The notes under the pieces: generated by a model
What the model was told of the DNA's origin: nothing
The model's database searches: none
The model's input: the letters and a program-made list of their open reading frames with translations, nothing else
Position numbers and translations under genes: made by a program
Assembly: GCF_000262045.1 (NCBI RefSeq)
Contig: NZ_AJVF01000039.1
Span: forward strand, 310,001-374,000
Length of the DNA stretch: 64,000 bases
Reading direction: 5' to 3'
DNA from: Bacillus siamensis KCTC 13613
Lineage (GTDB): Bacteria > Bacillota > Bacilli > Bacillales > Bacillaceae
Part shown: piece after piece, positions 25,708 through 35,303 of the stretch
Layout of the letters: the number at the start of each line of letters is the position of its first letter
Numbering within the stretch: position 1 is the stretch's first letter

Positions 25708-27160
25708 AGCGCAAATCGGGATGGTCATGAACTTGGATAAATGCATCGGCTGCCACACATGCAGCGTCACCTGCAAAAACACGTGGACAAACCGTTCCGG
25801 TGCGGAATATATGTACTTCAATAATGTAGAAACAAAGCCGGGCATCGGCTACCCGAAGCAATGGGAGGACCAGGGCAAATATAAAGGCGGCTGGACATTG
25901 AAAAAAGGGAAGCTTGAACTGAAATCCGGCCCGAAAACAAACCGGCTTGCAGGCCTTTTCTATAATCCGAATCAGCCGACAATTGATGATTACTATGAAC
26001 CTTGGAACTATGATTATGAAACATTAACAAACAGTCCGCAGAAAAAACACCAGCCGGTGGCACGGCCGAAATCGTCACTGACGGGGGATTTCATGAATAT
26101 CGAATGGGGCCCGAACTGGGAGGATGATCTCGCGGGCGGCCACATTACAGGGCTTGAAGATCCAAACGTTCAAAAAATGGAGGAATCGATCAAAACGGAG
26201 TTCGATGAGGTCTTTATGATGTACCTGCCGCGTATTTGCGAACACTGCATCAATCCGGCATGCGTGTCATCCTGTCCGTCCGGCGCCATGTACAAACGCG
26301 AAGAAGATGGCATTGTGCTCGTGGATCAAAACGCGTGCCGTTCATGGAGATATTGCGTGTCATCGTGTCCTTATAAAAAAGTCTATTTTAACTGGCAAAC
26401 GAACAAAGCGGAAAAATGCACACTCTGCTTTCCACGCTTAGAGGCGGGGCTGCCGACCATCTGCTCCGAGACATGTGTCGGCAGAATCCGCTATCTCGGT
26501 GTCATGCTGTATGACGCGGACAAAGTCGAGGAAGCGGCATCTGTTGAAAATGAAAAGGATCTCTACCATTCCCAATTGGACGTTTTTCTTGATCCGAATG
26601 ATCCTGAGGTTGCCAAACTGGCAAAAGAACAAGGCATCCCGGCTGAATGGATAGAGGCCGCGCAGCAATCGCCAATCTATAAAATGATCATCGATTGGAA
26701 GATTGCGCTGCCGCTTCATCCAGAGTACCGCACACTGCCGATGGTTTGGTACATTCCGCCGCTGAGCCCGATTATGAATCTCTTTGAAGGAAAAGGCAGC
26801 CAGCAAACAGCGGAAGATATTTTCCCGGCTATCGACCAAATGAGAATTCCGATTGACTATTTGGCGCAGCTATTAACAGCTGGTGATACGGATCATATTC
26901 GGTCCACGTTAAAGAAAATGTCTGTTATGCGCCAATATATGAGAGCGGTTCAGACGAATAAATCCATCGACCCGGCACTGATCTCCAGCGTCGGTTTAAC
27001 AGAACAGCAAATTAAAGACATGTATCGGCTGCTGGCGATCGCCAAATATGATGACCGCTTTGTGATCCCGAGCAGCCATCGGGAAGAAGTGTCTGATTTA
27101 TACGCTGAACAAGGGAGCTGCGGCTTATCATTTTCAGGCGGCCCAGGCTCTTGTTTCTAA
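25697..27160 (+). CDS. narH: Respiratory nitrate reductase beta subunit
   Basis: The 487-residue electron-transfer subunit carries four iron-sulfur clusters. The Cys groups are visible: CIGCHTCSVTCKN (about residue 16), CEHCINPACVSSCPSG (about 180), CRSWRYCVSSCP (about 213, with Trp in place of a Cys, marking the 3Fe-4S site) and CTLCFPRLEAGLPTICSETC (about 240). The start is TTG at 25697, behind AAGGAGG within the narG coding sequence. It passes electrons from NarI hemes to NarG. Confidence 0.97.
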   Translation: MKIKAQIGMVMNLDKCIGCHTCSVTCKNTWTNRSGAEYMYFNNVETKPGIGYPKQWEDQGKYKGGWTLKKGKLELKSGPKTNRLAGLFYNPNQPTIDDYYEPWNYDYETLTNSPQKKHQPVARPKSSLTGDFMNIEWGPNWEDDLAGGHITGLEDPNVQKMEESIKTEFDEVFMMYLPRICEHCINPACVSSCPSGAMYKREEDGIVLVDQNACRSWRYCVSSCPYKKVYFNWQTNKAEKCTLCFPRLEAGLPTICSETCVGRIRYLGVMLYDADKVEEAASVENEKDLYHSQLDVFLDPNDPEVAKLAKEQGIPAEWIEAAQQSPIYKMIIDWKIALPLHPEYRTLPMVWYIPPLSPIMNLFEGKGSQQTAEDIFPAIDQMRIPIDYLAQLLTAGDTDHIRSTLKKMSVMRQYMRAVQTNKSIDPALISSVGLTEQQIKDMYRLLAIAKYDDRFVIPSSHREEVSDLYAEQGSCGLSFSGGPGSCF

Positions 27161-27185
27161 CTTTTGATAAATGAGGTGGAACAAG

Positions 27186-27743
27186 ATGAACCCCATGGAC
27201 CGGCAAATTACGTTTTCTGCTCTTTCCTGTCTTCTTTCTTATCCTGATGAAGAATGGAGAGCCGAGCTTCCTGATTGGAAGTCTCTTATTCTTGAAATCA
27301 GCAGCCGGAAAATCAGAGAGAAGCTGCTGCACTTTTTAGAGGCGGCAGCCGGATTTTCTCCGGAAGCGCTGATTGAACACTATGTCTATACGTTCGATTT
27401 CGGGAAAAAAACGAATATGTACGTCACCTACTTTAACTCAGGCGAGCAAAGGGAGCGCGGGATTGAACTGCTGCAGCTGAAGAACGCATACCAGCAATCC
27501 GGTTTCCTGCCGACAGAGAAAGAACTGCCTGATTACCTGCCGCTGATGCTGGAATTTGCGGCTGCTGCGGAGACTGAAGCGGCGAAAAGCGTGTTTGAGA
27601 AATATCTATCCAATGTGAGGGAGCTGGCATCCCGCCTTGAAAAAAATGACAGCATATACGCCGGGCTCTTGCATGCCCTGCTGGCCGCGCTGGACACTCT
27701 CGGCGTGCGTGAATGCATTGAAGAAGGGGCTGTTCAGGCATGA
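27186..27743 (+). CDS. narJ: Nitrate reductase assembly chaperone
   Basis: The 185-residue helical protein of the TorD/NarJ family inserts the molybdenum cofactor into NarG and is not part of the mature enzyme. The YVYTFDFGKKTNMYVTYFN segment (about residue 60) is typical of NarJ. The ATG at 27186 is chosen since GAGGTGG lies 5 bases upstream; the in-frame ATG at 27171 contains that signal. It overlaps narI by four bases (ATGA). Confidence 0.94.
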   Translation: MNPMDRQITFSALSCLLSYPDEEWRAELPDWKSLILEISSRKIREKLLHFLEAAAGFSPEALIEHYVYTFDFGKKTNMYVTYFNSGEQRERGIELLQLKNAYQQSGFLPTEKELPDYLPLMLEFAAAAETEAAKSVFEKYLSNVRELASRLEKNDSIYAGLLHALLAALDTLGVRECIEEGAVQA

Positions 27744-28411
27744 GCGAGCGGATCCTGTGGGGGATTATGCCGTACATTGTATTGACGATTTTTATCGGCG
27801 GGCATATTTACCGCTATCAGCATGACCAGTTTGGCTGGACGGCGAAATCAAGCGAGCTGTTAGAAAAGAAAAAACTCGCGGCGGGCAGCACACTTTTTCA
27901 TTGGGGACTGCTGTTCGTTGTCGGCGGACATGTCATGGGAATTCTGATTCCGGAAGGCGTGTATACTGCACTTGGCATTTCAGAGCATATGTATCACAAA
28001 ATAGCGATTGGCGCGGGACTGCCGGCAGGGATTGCGGCATGTACCGGACTAGTGATCCTGACGTACAGAAGGCTGTTTGACAAAAGAATCCGCAAAACCA
28101 GCTCGCCATCGGATATCCTTACGCTCATCCTGCTTCTGTTCATGATGCTGTCAGGCGTTGCGGCCACGTTTCTCAACATTGATTCGAAAGGCTTTGATTA
28201 CAGGGCGACAGTCGGGCCGTGGTTCAGGGAAATCGTTTTGTTCCGGCCTGACGCTTCTTTGATGGAGAGTGTCCCGCTATGGTTTAAGTTTCATATCATC
28301 ATTGGGTATGTTGTTTTTATCCTCTGGCCGTTTACAAGATTGGTTCATGTGTTCAGCCTGCCGCTCAAGTATTTGACCCGCAGCTATGTTGTTTATCGGA
28401 AACGCTCATGA
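27740..28411 (+). CDS. narI: Respiratory nitrate reductase gamma subunit
   Basis: The 223-residue membrane protein has five hydrophobic segments and binds two b hemes. Candidate heme-ligand His residues lie in GGHIYRYQHDQ, LFVVGGHVMGI, FHIIIGYVV and FTRLVHVFS. It oxidises menaquinol and anchors NarGH. It ends the operon at a strong terminator. Confidence 0.96.
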   Translation: MSERILWGIMPYIVLTIFIGGHIYRYQHDQFGWTAKSSELLEKKKLAAGSTLFHWGLLFVVGGHVMGILIPEGVYTALGISEHMYHKIAIGAGLPAGIAACTGLVILTYRRLFDKRIRKTSSPSDILTLILLLFMMLSGVAATFLNIDSKGFDYRATVGPWFREIVLFRPDASLMESVPLWFKFHIIIGYVVFILWPFTRLVHVFSLPLKYLTRSYVVYRKRS

Positions 28412-28439
28412 AAATCCCCCTTGCAAGAGGGGGATTTTT
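28409..28439 (+). terminator. Terminator of narGHJI
   Basis: AATCCCCCTT/AGAGGGGGATT hairpin with a short loop, followed by TTTTTA. Confidence 0.85.
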
Positions 28440-28549
28440 ATGATGAAAAAAATAAAAATATAAGATATTTTCTGCCAATGTAATGGCTGGGCGGCCGGGA
28501 TTCCTGTTATGTTTGATGTGAAATAACATGCAAAAAAGGAGAGTGAAGA

Positions 28550-29179
28550 ATGAAGCGGGTTTTCTTCATTGTAGCTGCTTGTCTCATGACAAGCGCCGGC
28601 ATCCTGACACTCAGACATTCTCATATATTAACCGGCGGCACGGCCGGACTGTCACTAAGCTTGTCATATTTGTTTCAACCCTCGTTTGCCGTTATCTTCT
28701 TTCTGATTAATATCCCGTTTTATGTATTTTCCCTCATCAGAATGGGCATTAAATTCACTCTATCTACCGTTTTTGCCGTCACAGTGCTGACTATGTTTAC
28801 AGGCGCAGATCACTGGCTGCCGCCGTTCTCTGTTTCACCGCTTGCCGGGGCGATTTGCGGCGGATCGCTGATCGGGTTCGGCCTGTCGCTCATGTTTTAC
28901 CATCAGGCATCGCTCGGCGGGGCCAATATCCTCGCTTTATTTCTGCAAAAGCGCTGCGGATGGAATCCGGGTGCGGTTAATTTCCTCTTCGATTTTGGCG
29001 TAGTGCTGGCCGGCATTTTCTCTGTCGGATTGCTGAGAGGGATCTTCTCCTTAGTGTCGATTGCGGTCACGGGCCTGATCATCGGCATTTTTAAAAATAA
29101 AATCAAAAACAGCAGCTCCCTCAAGCCGGTTTTGCTTCATAACCTCACGACGGGGCAATCACAGGAAGCCTCATCGTAA
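28550..29179 (+). CDS. YitT/YyaS-family membrane protein
   Basis: The 209-residue protein has five or six hydrophobic segments and the family motif ILTGGTAGLSLSLSYL (about residue 27) repeated in form as YHQASLGGANILALFLQKR (about 120), the internal symmetry seen in YitT/YczE/YyaS proteins. Function is unknown for the family. It starts at an ATG behind AAGGAGAG. I do not recall it between narI and ywiE in B. subtilis, so it may be an insertion. It is bounded by terminators on both sides. Confidence 0.75.
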   Translation: MKRVFFIVAACLMTSAGILTLRHSHILTGGTAGLSLSLSYLFQPSFAVIFFLINIPFYVFSLIRMGIKFTLSTVFAVTVLTMFTGADHWLPPFSVSPLAGAICGGSLIGFGLSLMFYHQASLGGANILALFLQKRCGWNPGAVNFLFDFGVVLAGIFSVGLLRGIFSLVSIAVTGLIIGIFKNKIKNSSSLKPVLLHNLTTGQSQEASS

Positions 29180-29209
29180 GCCTTTCCGCTCGTTCGGAGA
29201 GGCTTTTCA
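29178..29209 (+). terminator. Terminator after YitT-like gene
   Basis: AAGCCTTTCCG/CGGAGAGGCTT stem followed by TTTT. Confidence 0.6.
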
Positions 29210-29273
29210 TATGTTTACAGGCCGGAAAACAGAGGGTATACAGAGATATCGGATCAGATGGGGGAGAGTCGGG

Positions 29274-30776
29274 ATGCTGAAAAGGAGACTGGAATTTTGC
29301 TTTTTATATATGATGCTTATCGGAGCATATGTCATATGGTTTTTTCCGGTTTCCAGGCTTGAGTTTTACGGCGGATTGCTTTGCTATGCAAGCATTATTT
29401 TGTTCAGCATTTATTCGTTAATCCTAGAAAACCGCACCTCGCAGCACACGCTGTTATGGATTCACATTCTTGTCTTTTTTCCGATCGCCGGGTACTTATT
29501 TTACCTTTTTTCCGGCCAGCTTTATGAAAAAGGCAAGCTGTTCAGGTCGAAACGGACATATAACCGGGAAAAGCTGAGGACGATATTTGATATGGAGCAA
29601 ACTCCCGACTTGTCCGGATTGAAAGGAAATCAAAAACGTTTCTTTCAGTATTCAATCAAAGCGGCCCATATGAATATCAATACAAAAAGCAGGCTGACGG
29701 TGCTCAAAAACGGGGATGAAACATTCCCTGAGCTGTTTGAGGCGCTTCGGGCGGCAACGTCATTTATACATATTGAGTATTACATGTTCAAATCAGACAT
29801 GCTCGGGCACAAGATGATGGAGATTATGATGGAAAAAGCCCGTGAAGGTGTGGAAGTGCGGTTTTTGTTCGACGCGGCCGGCAGCTTGAAGCTGGCCGGA
29901 AAAGACATTAAAAAACTGAAACATGCGGGTGTGAATATCGTCCCGTTTCTGCCGCTGAAATACGGCTTTTTCAACCAGAAATTCAATTTCCGAAATCACC
30001 GTAAGATCGTGATCGTTGACGGGAAAACCGGTTTTGTCGGCGGTCTGAATGTCGGCAAGGAATATATCAGCAAAGACCGAAATGTCGGTTTTTGGCGTGA
30101 CACCCATATGAAAGTCGAAGGAGAAATTGTTCAGACGCTCCACAGCATTTTTATGCTTGATTGGGAATACGTTTCGGATGAGGTGCTTATTGATCAGAAA
30201 GCATACAGCCGCCCGGTCCCTGCAGAAAGCGGCGGCATCTATCAAGTCGTTCCGACAGGCCCTGATATGAAGGAGCGGATGAGCGACCTGTATTATGCCA
30301 TGATTGCGGCAGCCGAATCGTCTGTATGGATTGCGACGCCTTATTTCGTACCGAATGAGCCGATCCGCACAGCGTTAAAGGAGGCAGCTGCCAGAGGCGT
30401 CCAGGTGCGTGTTATGGTGCCGGAAACCAATGACGGGTTTTTAACCCAGTACGCGACGAGATCGTATTTCCCCGAGCTTCTTCGCGAAGGAATCGAAGTC
30501 TACTCCTATCAAAAAGGCTTTATGCATCAAAAGGTGCTCATCACTGACGGAAACCTCGCTTCTGTCGGGACGGCGAATATGGATATGAGAAGCTTTCAGC
30601 TGAACTTTGAGGTCAATGTCTTTTTTACAGATCAAAAGGCGATCAAAGATCTTGAAGCGCATTATCTGGAGGATATGAGAGAGTCTGAGAAAATCAGCCC
30701 CGTCCGTTTCTATAAGCGCACATTATGGGAAAGAACGAAGGAATCCTTCGCGCGGTTATTTTCCGGCGTTTTATAA
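29274..30776 (+). CDS. ywiE: Cardiolipin synthase-like phospholipase D family protein YwiE
   Basis: The 500-residue protein has two N-terminal membrane segments and two HKD phospholipase D motifs: HRKIVIVDGKTGFVGGLN (about residue 245) and HQKVLITDGNLASVGTANMD (about 420). Such enzymes condense two phosphatidylglycerols into cardiolipin. The ATG at 29274 behind GGGGGAGAG gives the B. subtilis YwiE length. A second family member, clsB, lies 3.2 kb downstream on the opposite strand. Confidence 0.92.
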   Translation: MLKRRLEFCFLYMMLIGAYVIWFFPVSRLEFYGGLLCYASIILFSIYSLILENRTSQHTLLWIHILVFFPIAGYLFYLFSGQLYEKGKLFRSKRTYNREKLRTIFDMEQTPDLSGLKGNQKRFFQYSIKAAHMNINTKSRLTVLKNGDETFPELFEALRAATSFIHIEYYMFKSDMLGHKMMEIMMEKAREGVEVRFLFDAAGSLKLAGKDIKKLKHAGVNIVPFLPLKYGFFNQKFNFRNHRKIVIVDGKTGFVGGLNVGKEYISKDRNVGFWRDTHMKVEGEIVQTLHSIFMLDWEYVSDEVLIDQKAYSRPVPAESGGIYQVVPTGPDMKERMSDLYYAMIAAAESSVWIATPYFVPNEPIRTALKEAAARGVQVRVMVPETNDGFLTQYATRSYFPELLREGIEVYSYQKGFMHQKVLITDGNLASVGTANMDMRSFQLNFEVNVFFTDQKAIKDLEAHYLEDMRESEKISPVRFYKRTLWERTKESFARLFSGVL

Positions 30777-30856
30777 AAAACGCTTTTAAAACTCCTTGTG
30801 TATAGTATAATTGAGAAATATTATCATTAGGAACGAGGCACAAGGAGGACGGAATC

Positions 30857-32581
30857 GTGCTGCGACAATTTTTTTCTTATTATAAACCGTACAAAAAGCT
30901 GTTTTTTCTCGACTTCTTTTCTGCCATTGCCGGCGGATTGATGGAGCTGAGTTTTCCTCTGATTGTCAATTACTTTATCGATACATTGCTCCCGGGCCGG
31001 GATTGGAGTCTGATTATTTTGACTTCCGCTGCTTTATTCGGGGTCTACGCCCTCAGCTCGGCACTTCAGTATGTTGTGACGTATTGGGGCCATATGCTCG
31101 GCATTAACATTGAAACCGATATGCGGAAAAAGCTTTTTGACCATCTGCAAAAGCTTTCCTTCAAATTTTACGATAACAATAAAACGGGCAGTTTAATGTC
31201 CAAGCTCACCAATGATTTGATGTATATCGGAGAAACCGCCCACCACGGGCCCGAAGATCTGTTTATCGCCATCATGACGATTTTGGGCGCGTTCGGCGTC
31301 ATGCTGTTCATTAACTGGCAGCTCGCGCTGTTGACGTTTATCATCATGCCGGTCGTCATTTGGCTCGCTCTGTATTTCAATAAAAAAATGACCTCTGCAT
31401 TTACAAAACTGAACAAAGACGTCGGGGATTTCAGCGCGAGGGTCGAAAACAATATCGGCGGCATCCGCCTTGTCCAGGCTTTCAGTAATGAAGCGTTTGA
31501 ACAGCAGCGGTTTGACGTGAACAATCAGCGTTTCCGCAAAACAAAGCTGACGTCATATAAAATCATGGCGAAAAACGGCTCAATCAGTTACATGCTGACA
31601 AGATTCGTCACGCTGTTCGTCCTGTTGTGCGGCACATGGTTTGTCATCCGCGGATCATTATCCTACGGGGAATTCGTCGCTTTCGTGCTGTTGACAAACG
31701 TTCTCTTCCGTCCGATTGATAAAATCAACGCGATTATTGAGATGTACCCGCGAGGCATTGCCGGTTTTAAAAGCTTTATGGAAATTCTGGAAACGGAGCC
31801 TGACATCAAGGATGCCCCGAATGCGAAACATGTGTCGGGTTTAAAAGGGAATATCCGCTATGATCATGTGTCATTCGGCTATGAAGAAAACAATCCGGTG
31901 CTGTCCGGTATTAATTTGTCCATTCAAGCGGGGGAGACGGTTGCATTTGTCGGGCCTTCGGGAGCGGGGAAATCAACGCTGACAAGTCTGCTGCCGCGTT
32001 TTTATGAACCGTCTGAAGGCGCGATTTCCATAGACGGAATTGATATTAAAGACATGACGCTGTCATCTCTGCGCGGACAAATCGGCGTCGTCCAGCAGGA
32101 TGTCTTTCTGTTTTCCGGCACATTGCGGGAAAATATTGCTTACGGACGGCTGGACGCTTCCGAGGAAGAAATCTGGCAGGCCGTCCGCCAGGCGCATTTA
32201 GAGGATTTGGTAAACGGGTATCCTGCCGGTTTAGACACGGTGATCGGCGAACGCGGAGTGAAGCTGTCAGGCGGACAGAAGCAGCGGCTTTCCATCGCCA
32301 GAATGTTTTTGAAAAACCCGCCGATCTTAATTTTGGATGAGGCTACATCGGCTCTCGATACAGAGACGGAAGCCGCCATTCAAAAGTCTCTGCAGGAACT
32401 TTCTGAAGGCCGCACGACACTTGTAATCGCCCATCGGCTGGCTACGGTTAAGGATGCGGACCGGATCGTCGTCGTCACGAAAGAAGGCATCGCCGAACAA
32501 GGGCACCACAAGGAACTTCTGGCATCCGGCGGCATGTACCAAAGACTCCATCAGGCGCAATTCGGCGAACTGATTCATTAA
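30857..32581 (+). CDS. ywjA: ABC exporter YwjA (fused membrane and ATPase domains)
   Basis: The 574-residue half transporter has six membrane segments (about 15-300) and a nucleotide-binding domain with Walker A GPSGAGKST, signature LSGGQKQR and Walker B ILILDEATSALD. It belongs to the MsbA-like lipid/drug exporter group and would work as a homodimer. The substrate is unknown. It starts at GTG behind CAAGGAGG. A TATAAT at 30806 marks its likely promoter. Confidence 0.92.
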   Translation: MLRQFFSYYKPYKKLFFLDFFSAIAGGLMELSFPLIVNYFIDTLLPGRDWSLIILTSAALFGVYALSSALQYVVTYWGHMLGINIETDMRKKLFDHLQKLSFKFYDNNKTGSLMSKLTNDLMYIGETAHHGPEDLFIAIMTILGAFGVMLFINWQLALLTFIIMPVVIWLALYFNKKMTSAFTKLNKDVGDFSARVENNIGGIRLVQAFSNEAFEQQRFDVNNQRFRKTKLTSYKIMAKNGSISYMLTRFVTLFVLLCGTWFVIRGSLSYGEFVAFVLLTNVLFRPIDKINAIIEMYPRGIAGFKSFMEILETEPDIKDAPNAKHVSGLKGNIRYDHVSFGYEENNPVLSGINLSIQAGETVAFVGPSGAGKSTLTSLLPRFYEPSEGAISIDGIDIKDMTLSSLRGQIGVVQQDVFLFSGTLRENIAYGRLDASEEEIWQAVRQAHLEDLVNGYPAGLDTVIGERGVKLSGGQKQRLSIARMFLKNPPILILDEATSALDTETEAAIQKSLQELSEGRTTLVIAHRLATVKDADRIVVVTKEGIAEQGHHKELLASGGMYQRLHQAQFGELIH

Positions 32582-32586
32582 TATAG

Positions 32587-32637
32587 AAAAAGGATAGACG
32601 AACGGGGGCCGAGGCGCCTCCTGTCTATCCTTTTTTA
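32587..32637. terminator. Bidirectional terminator, ywjA and ywjC
   Basis: AAAAGGATAGAC/GTCTATCCTTTT arms around a GC-rich loop, between convergent genes. Confidence 0.8.
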
Positions 32638-32649
32638 TGTAGTCCGTAT

Positions 32650-32922
32650 TTAATGGGCTTCTTTATGCGCAGGTTCGATGATATGTTTGAAACGGTCAAT
32701 GAGCTGCACCGCTTTCTTTCCTTCCACTACAATTAAATATTCTTGTTCTTTATGCGCCATTCTGAACGTTTCCAGTTCGATGATGTCTTTGATTTTGCAC
32801 ATCGTTTTTTTAGAGTAGATATACAGCTCGTGGCCTCCCGTGTGGCAAAGCTGATAAAGCTGAAGCATATTTCGTAAAGTGAACTTCTTAGCGGCTATTT
32901 TCAAAGATGTTATATTTTTCAT
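32650..32922 (-). CDS. ywjC: General-stress protein YwjC
   Basis: The 90-residue protein begins MKNITSLKIAAKKFTLRNM and contains GGHELYIYSKKTMCKI and a helical tail, a pattern reminiscent of HPr-like alpha/beta folds but without the catalytic His motif. In B. subtilis ywjC is listed in the sigma-B stress regulon, and a matching sigma-B promoter is visible at 32961-32986. GGAGGAG precedes the ATG. Function is unknown. It lies downstream of uvsE on the same strand. Confidence 0.8.
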   Translation of the reverse strand: MKNITSLKIAAKKFTLRNMLQLYQLCHTGGHELYIYSKKTMCKIKDIIELETFRMAHKEQEYLIVVEGKKAVQLIDRFKHIIEPAHKEAH

Positions 32923-32960
32923 ATGTTTTCTCCTCCGTCTGATGATCTGTTATTTCGGAA

Positions 32961-32986
32961 ATTCCCCATATAAACCGGTGATAAAC
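32961..32986 (-). promoter_or_regulatory. Sigma-B promoter of ywjC
   Basis: On the reverse strand GTTTAT (32981-32986), 14-base spacer, GGGAAT (32961-32966); consensus GTTTAA-N12-15-GGGTAT. Confidence 0.65.
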
Positions 32987-32990
32987 CTGG

Positions 32991-33953
32991 TTATGCTTTC
33001 CACCTCAGCACGCCTCCCGCCAGGCGTTTGACTCCGCGGATAGCGCTTAATTCTTCGACGAGCCGAAGCAGCGCCCGGTCTTTCTCTTTCGCTTCAATCA
33101 TGAAGTCGATGTCCGTCTCCCATTGTCTGAACCGCTCCAGCACCGGCAGAATAAAATTCGCATCCACATAGTCCGCATGACTGCGCACGGCTGCTTCTGA
33201 TTTTGGCGAGGAGAGGTGGACCTTCGGCTTTAAGCCGATCCGCTGCCATGTTTTCATCATCCGCGGGAGAATGTCATCTAAATCAGCGTCATCGGCCGGA
33301 TTGGCGTAAAAATGATGATAATCAAACACAAACGGAATGCCCTCTTGTTCACATACACTGAGTGTTTCTTCAGATGTATACGTTTTATCATCGTTTTCCA
33401 AAGTCATCCCCTGTTTGATGATATCGGGGAGTTCTTTCAGATTCATGCTGAAACGGTCAAGCGCGCTTTGTTTGTCGCCATAAGCGCCTCCGATATGAAT
33501 GTTAATGACGGAGCGGTCCGCGATGCCCATGGCGTCCAGCATGTCATAATGATAGGCCATATCCTTGACCGCATTAGCGGTAATCTCCCGTTTCGGGCTT
33601 GTGAAAAGGGTGAATTGGTTCGGGTGAAAGCTCGTTCTGAGATCATATTTTCTGACCAGCCCGCCGATCTCACGGAACTCCTGGCGAAACGGCGTGACAA
33701 AATCCCACAGTACATCCGGGTGCGTGGCGAGCGGCACAATCGAGCTTGAGAACCTGTACAAAGGGATGCCGTGTCCGACCGCATAGTGGAGGGTGCGCAG
33801 CGTATTGGTAAGATTTGCTTTCGTCACAGAAAGCAGGGCTTCTTTCCGCTCGCCGGGTGAAAGTTTTGTATAGCGCGCATATGTTAAGGTTTTGGCGGGG
33901 GATGCGTCCCAAAGGCACATGGCGTTTGAAACGAAACCGAATCTGAACAGCAT
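32991..33953 (-). CDS. uvsE: UV damage endonuclease UvsE
   Basis: The 320-residue TIM-barrel enzyme nicks DNA 5' of pyrimidine dimers independently of UvrABC. Metal-binding segments are visible: [10 protein letters not shown] (His), [21 protein letters not shown] (Glu), [10 protein letters not shown] (His-His) and KVHLSSPK. It starts at ATG behind AAGGAG. It is immediately downstream of clsB (12-base gap) as in B. subtilis (ywjD). Confidence 0.94.
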   Translation of the reverse strand: MLFRFGFVSNAMCLWDASPAKTLTYARYTKLSPGERKEALLSVTKANLTNTLRTLHYAVGHGIPLYRFSSSIVPLATHPDVLWDFVTPFRQEFREIGGLVRKYDLRTSFHPNQFTLFTSPKREITANAVKDMAYHYDMLDAMGIADRSVINIHIGGAYGDKQSALDRFSMNLKELPDIIKQGMTLENDDKTYTSEETLSVCEQEGIPFVFDYHHFYANPADDADLDDILPRMMKTWQRIGLKPKVHLSSPKSEAAVRSHADYVDANFILPVLERFRQWETDIDFMIEAKEKDRALLRLVEELSAIRGVKRLAGGVLRWKA

Positions 33954-33965
33954 ATGGTTTCTCCT

Positions 33966-35165
33966 TTATAAAAAATAAGATATGGCTTTTCCCAGCCATT
34001 CTGCAGGAAGCTGTCTGACGGAGCGCTGTTTCACTTTTTCTAATGTGAGAAGCTCGGATTTTTCGATGTCCTGCTTTATGGTTGAGAGCACTTCTTCCGT
34101 AAAGGCCTCATCGTTAATGATGACATTCACTTCTTCATTCAAGAACAGGCTCCGTTTATCAAAGTTCGGCGTACCGATAATGCTGATGCGGTCGTCTATA
34201 ATGAAGGCTTTGACGTGATAAAAGCCTTGATAATACCGGTAGATGAGACAGCCTGCTTTCAAAAGCTCGGGATAATAGGTAAACGCTGTTTCCCGAACGA
34301 GCGGATGGTCTGACTTCATCGGCACGATCAAAGTGACTTTGACGCCTTTTCGGCAGGCTGCAATAAGCGCTGCTTGAAGCCTTTTGCTCGGTACATAATA
34401 AGGCGTGCCGATTATGATTTTTTTCTCCGCCTTAAGGATGCAGTTTTCATAATGCGATTCAAGCGAAAAACCGTCCGACGCATATGTCCTATGAGAGATA
34501 TTCCCTTCCGGCAACGGCGGATAAACCTCGGGTGACTCGGGTGTTTTTCCGGTGTTTCGTTTCAGGTCGCTTAAAAAAAGAGTCTGGAGATCCGCCGTGC
34601 CTTCGCCGGTCATCCGCAGATGATAATCCTCCCAGTTTCCGAACTTCGCTTTTTTGCCGAGATACTCTTCCGCGATGTTGAATCCGCCTACATAGCCGAT
34701 TTTGCCGTCAATGACGGTTACTTTCCGGTGATTCCGTTTTTGCAGCCTGAAAAAAAGAAATGGAAATCCGGGTTTGTTCAGAAAATGAACGTGAACGCCG
34801 GCTTTTTTCATCGTTTGAATAGAAGGCTTTTTCACTTGGCGGCTGCCCGCCCAATCAAGCAGCAGATATACGGAGACGCCGGCCTGCGCCTTTTCTTTCA
34901 ATAAATGAAACATATCAAGGCAGACTTGGTCGTTCTTCATAATAAAAAACATCATATGAATAGAAGAGACGGCTTGGCGGATATCGGCCGTCATTTGCTG
35001 CACCAGCTCGCCGCCGCAGTGAATGAGTCTGATATCACTCTTTTTCGGGTCAAAAACGGGCTCATACGCCTGTTTTTTGTACGCCGCCCGGCCGAGCAGC
35101 ATATCAAACAGCATAAGTGCGATTAAAATGATAAAAATGATAAGCAACACAATAAAGACCTTCAT
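33966..35165 (-). CDS. clsB: Cardiolipin synthase ClsB (YwjE)
   Basis: The 399-residue phospholipase D-family protein has one N-terminal membrane helix and two HKD motifs: HRKVTVIDGKIGYVGGFN (about residue 155) and HVKAFIIDDRISIIGTPNFD (about 320). The ATG at 35165 has AAGGAG upstream; the open extension to 35237 lacks a ribosome site. It is shorter than YwiE because it has one membrane segment less. It is probably co-transcribed with uvsE. Confidence 0.92.
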   Translation of the reverse strand: MKVFIVLLIIFIILIALMLFDMLLGRAAYKKQAYEPVFDPKKSDIRLIHCGGELVQQMTADIRQAVSSIHMMFFIMKNDQVCLDMFHLLKEKAQAGVSVYLLLDWAGSRQVKKPSIQTMKKAGVHVHFLNKPGFPFLFFRLQKRNHRKVTVIDGKIGYVGGFNIAEEYLGKKAKFGNWEDYHLRMTGEGTADLQTLFLSDLKRNTGKTPESPEVYPPLPEGNISHRTYASDGFSLESHYENCILKAEKKIIIGTPYYVPSKRLQAALIAACRKGVKVTLIVPMKSDHPLVRETAFTYYPELLKAGCLIYRYYQGFYHVKAFIIDDRISIIGTPNFDKRSLFLNEEVNVIINDEAFTEEVLSTIKQDIEKSELLTLEKVKQRSVRQLPAEWLGKAISYFL

Positions 35166-35221
35166 ACCGACGCTCCTTTCCGAAGTATCCGTAGTGTGCC
35201 CTGAGAATGCGAATTTAATTA

Positions 35222-35251
35222 TTGACTGAACACTCATTCATTATTTATGAT
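35222..35251 (+). promoter_or_regulatory. fadF promoter with overlapping FadR-like operator
   Basis: TTGACT (35222-35227), 18-base spacer, TATGAT (35246-35251). The palindrome TGACTGA-ACAC-TCATTCA (35223-35240) overlaps the -35 and fits the Bacillus FadR operator (TGAATGA...TCATTCA). Confidence 0.7.
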
Positions 35252-35303
35252 AAAGTAAAGATATGACAATGCAGAGGGGAATCAGAACAAAGGGGGAGAC
35301 AAG

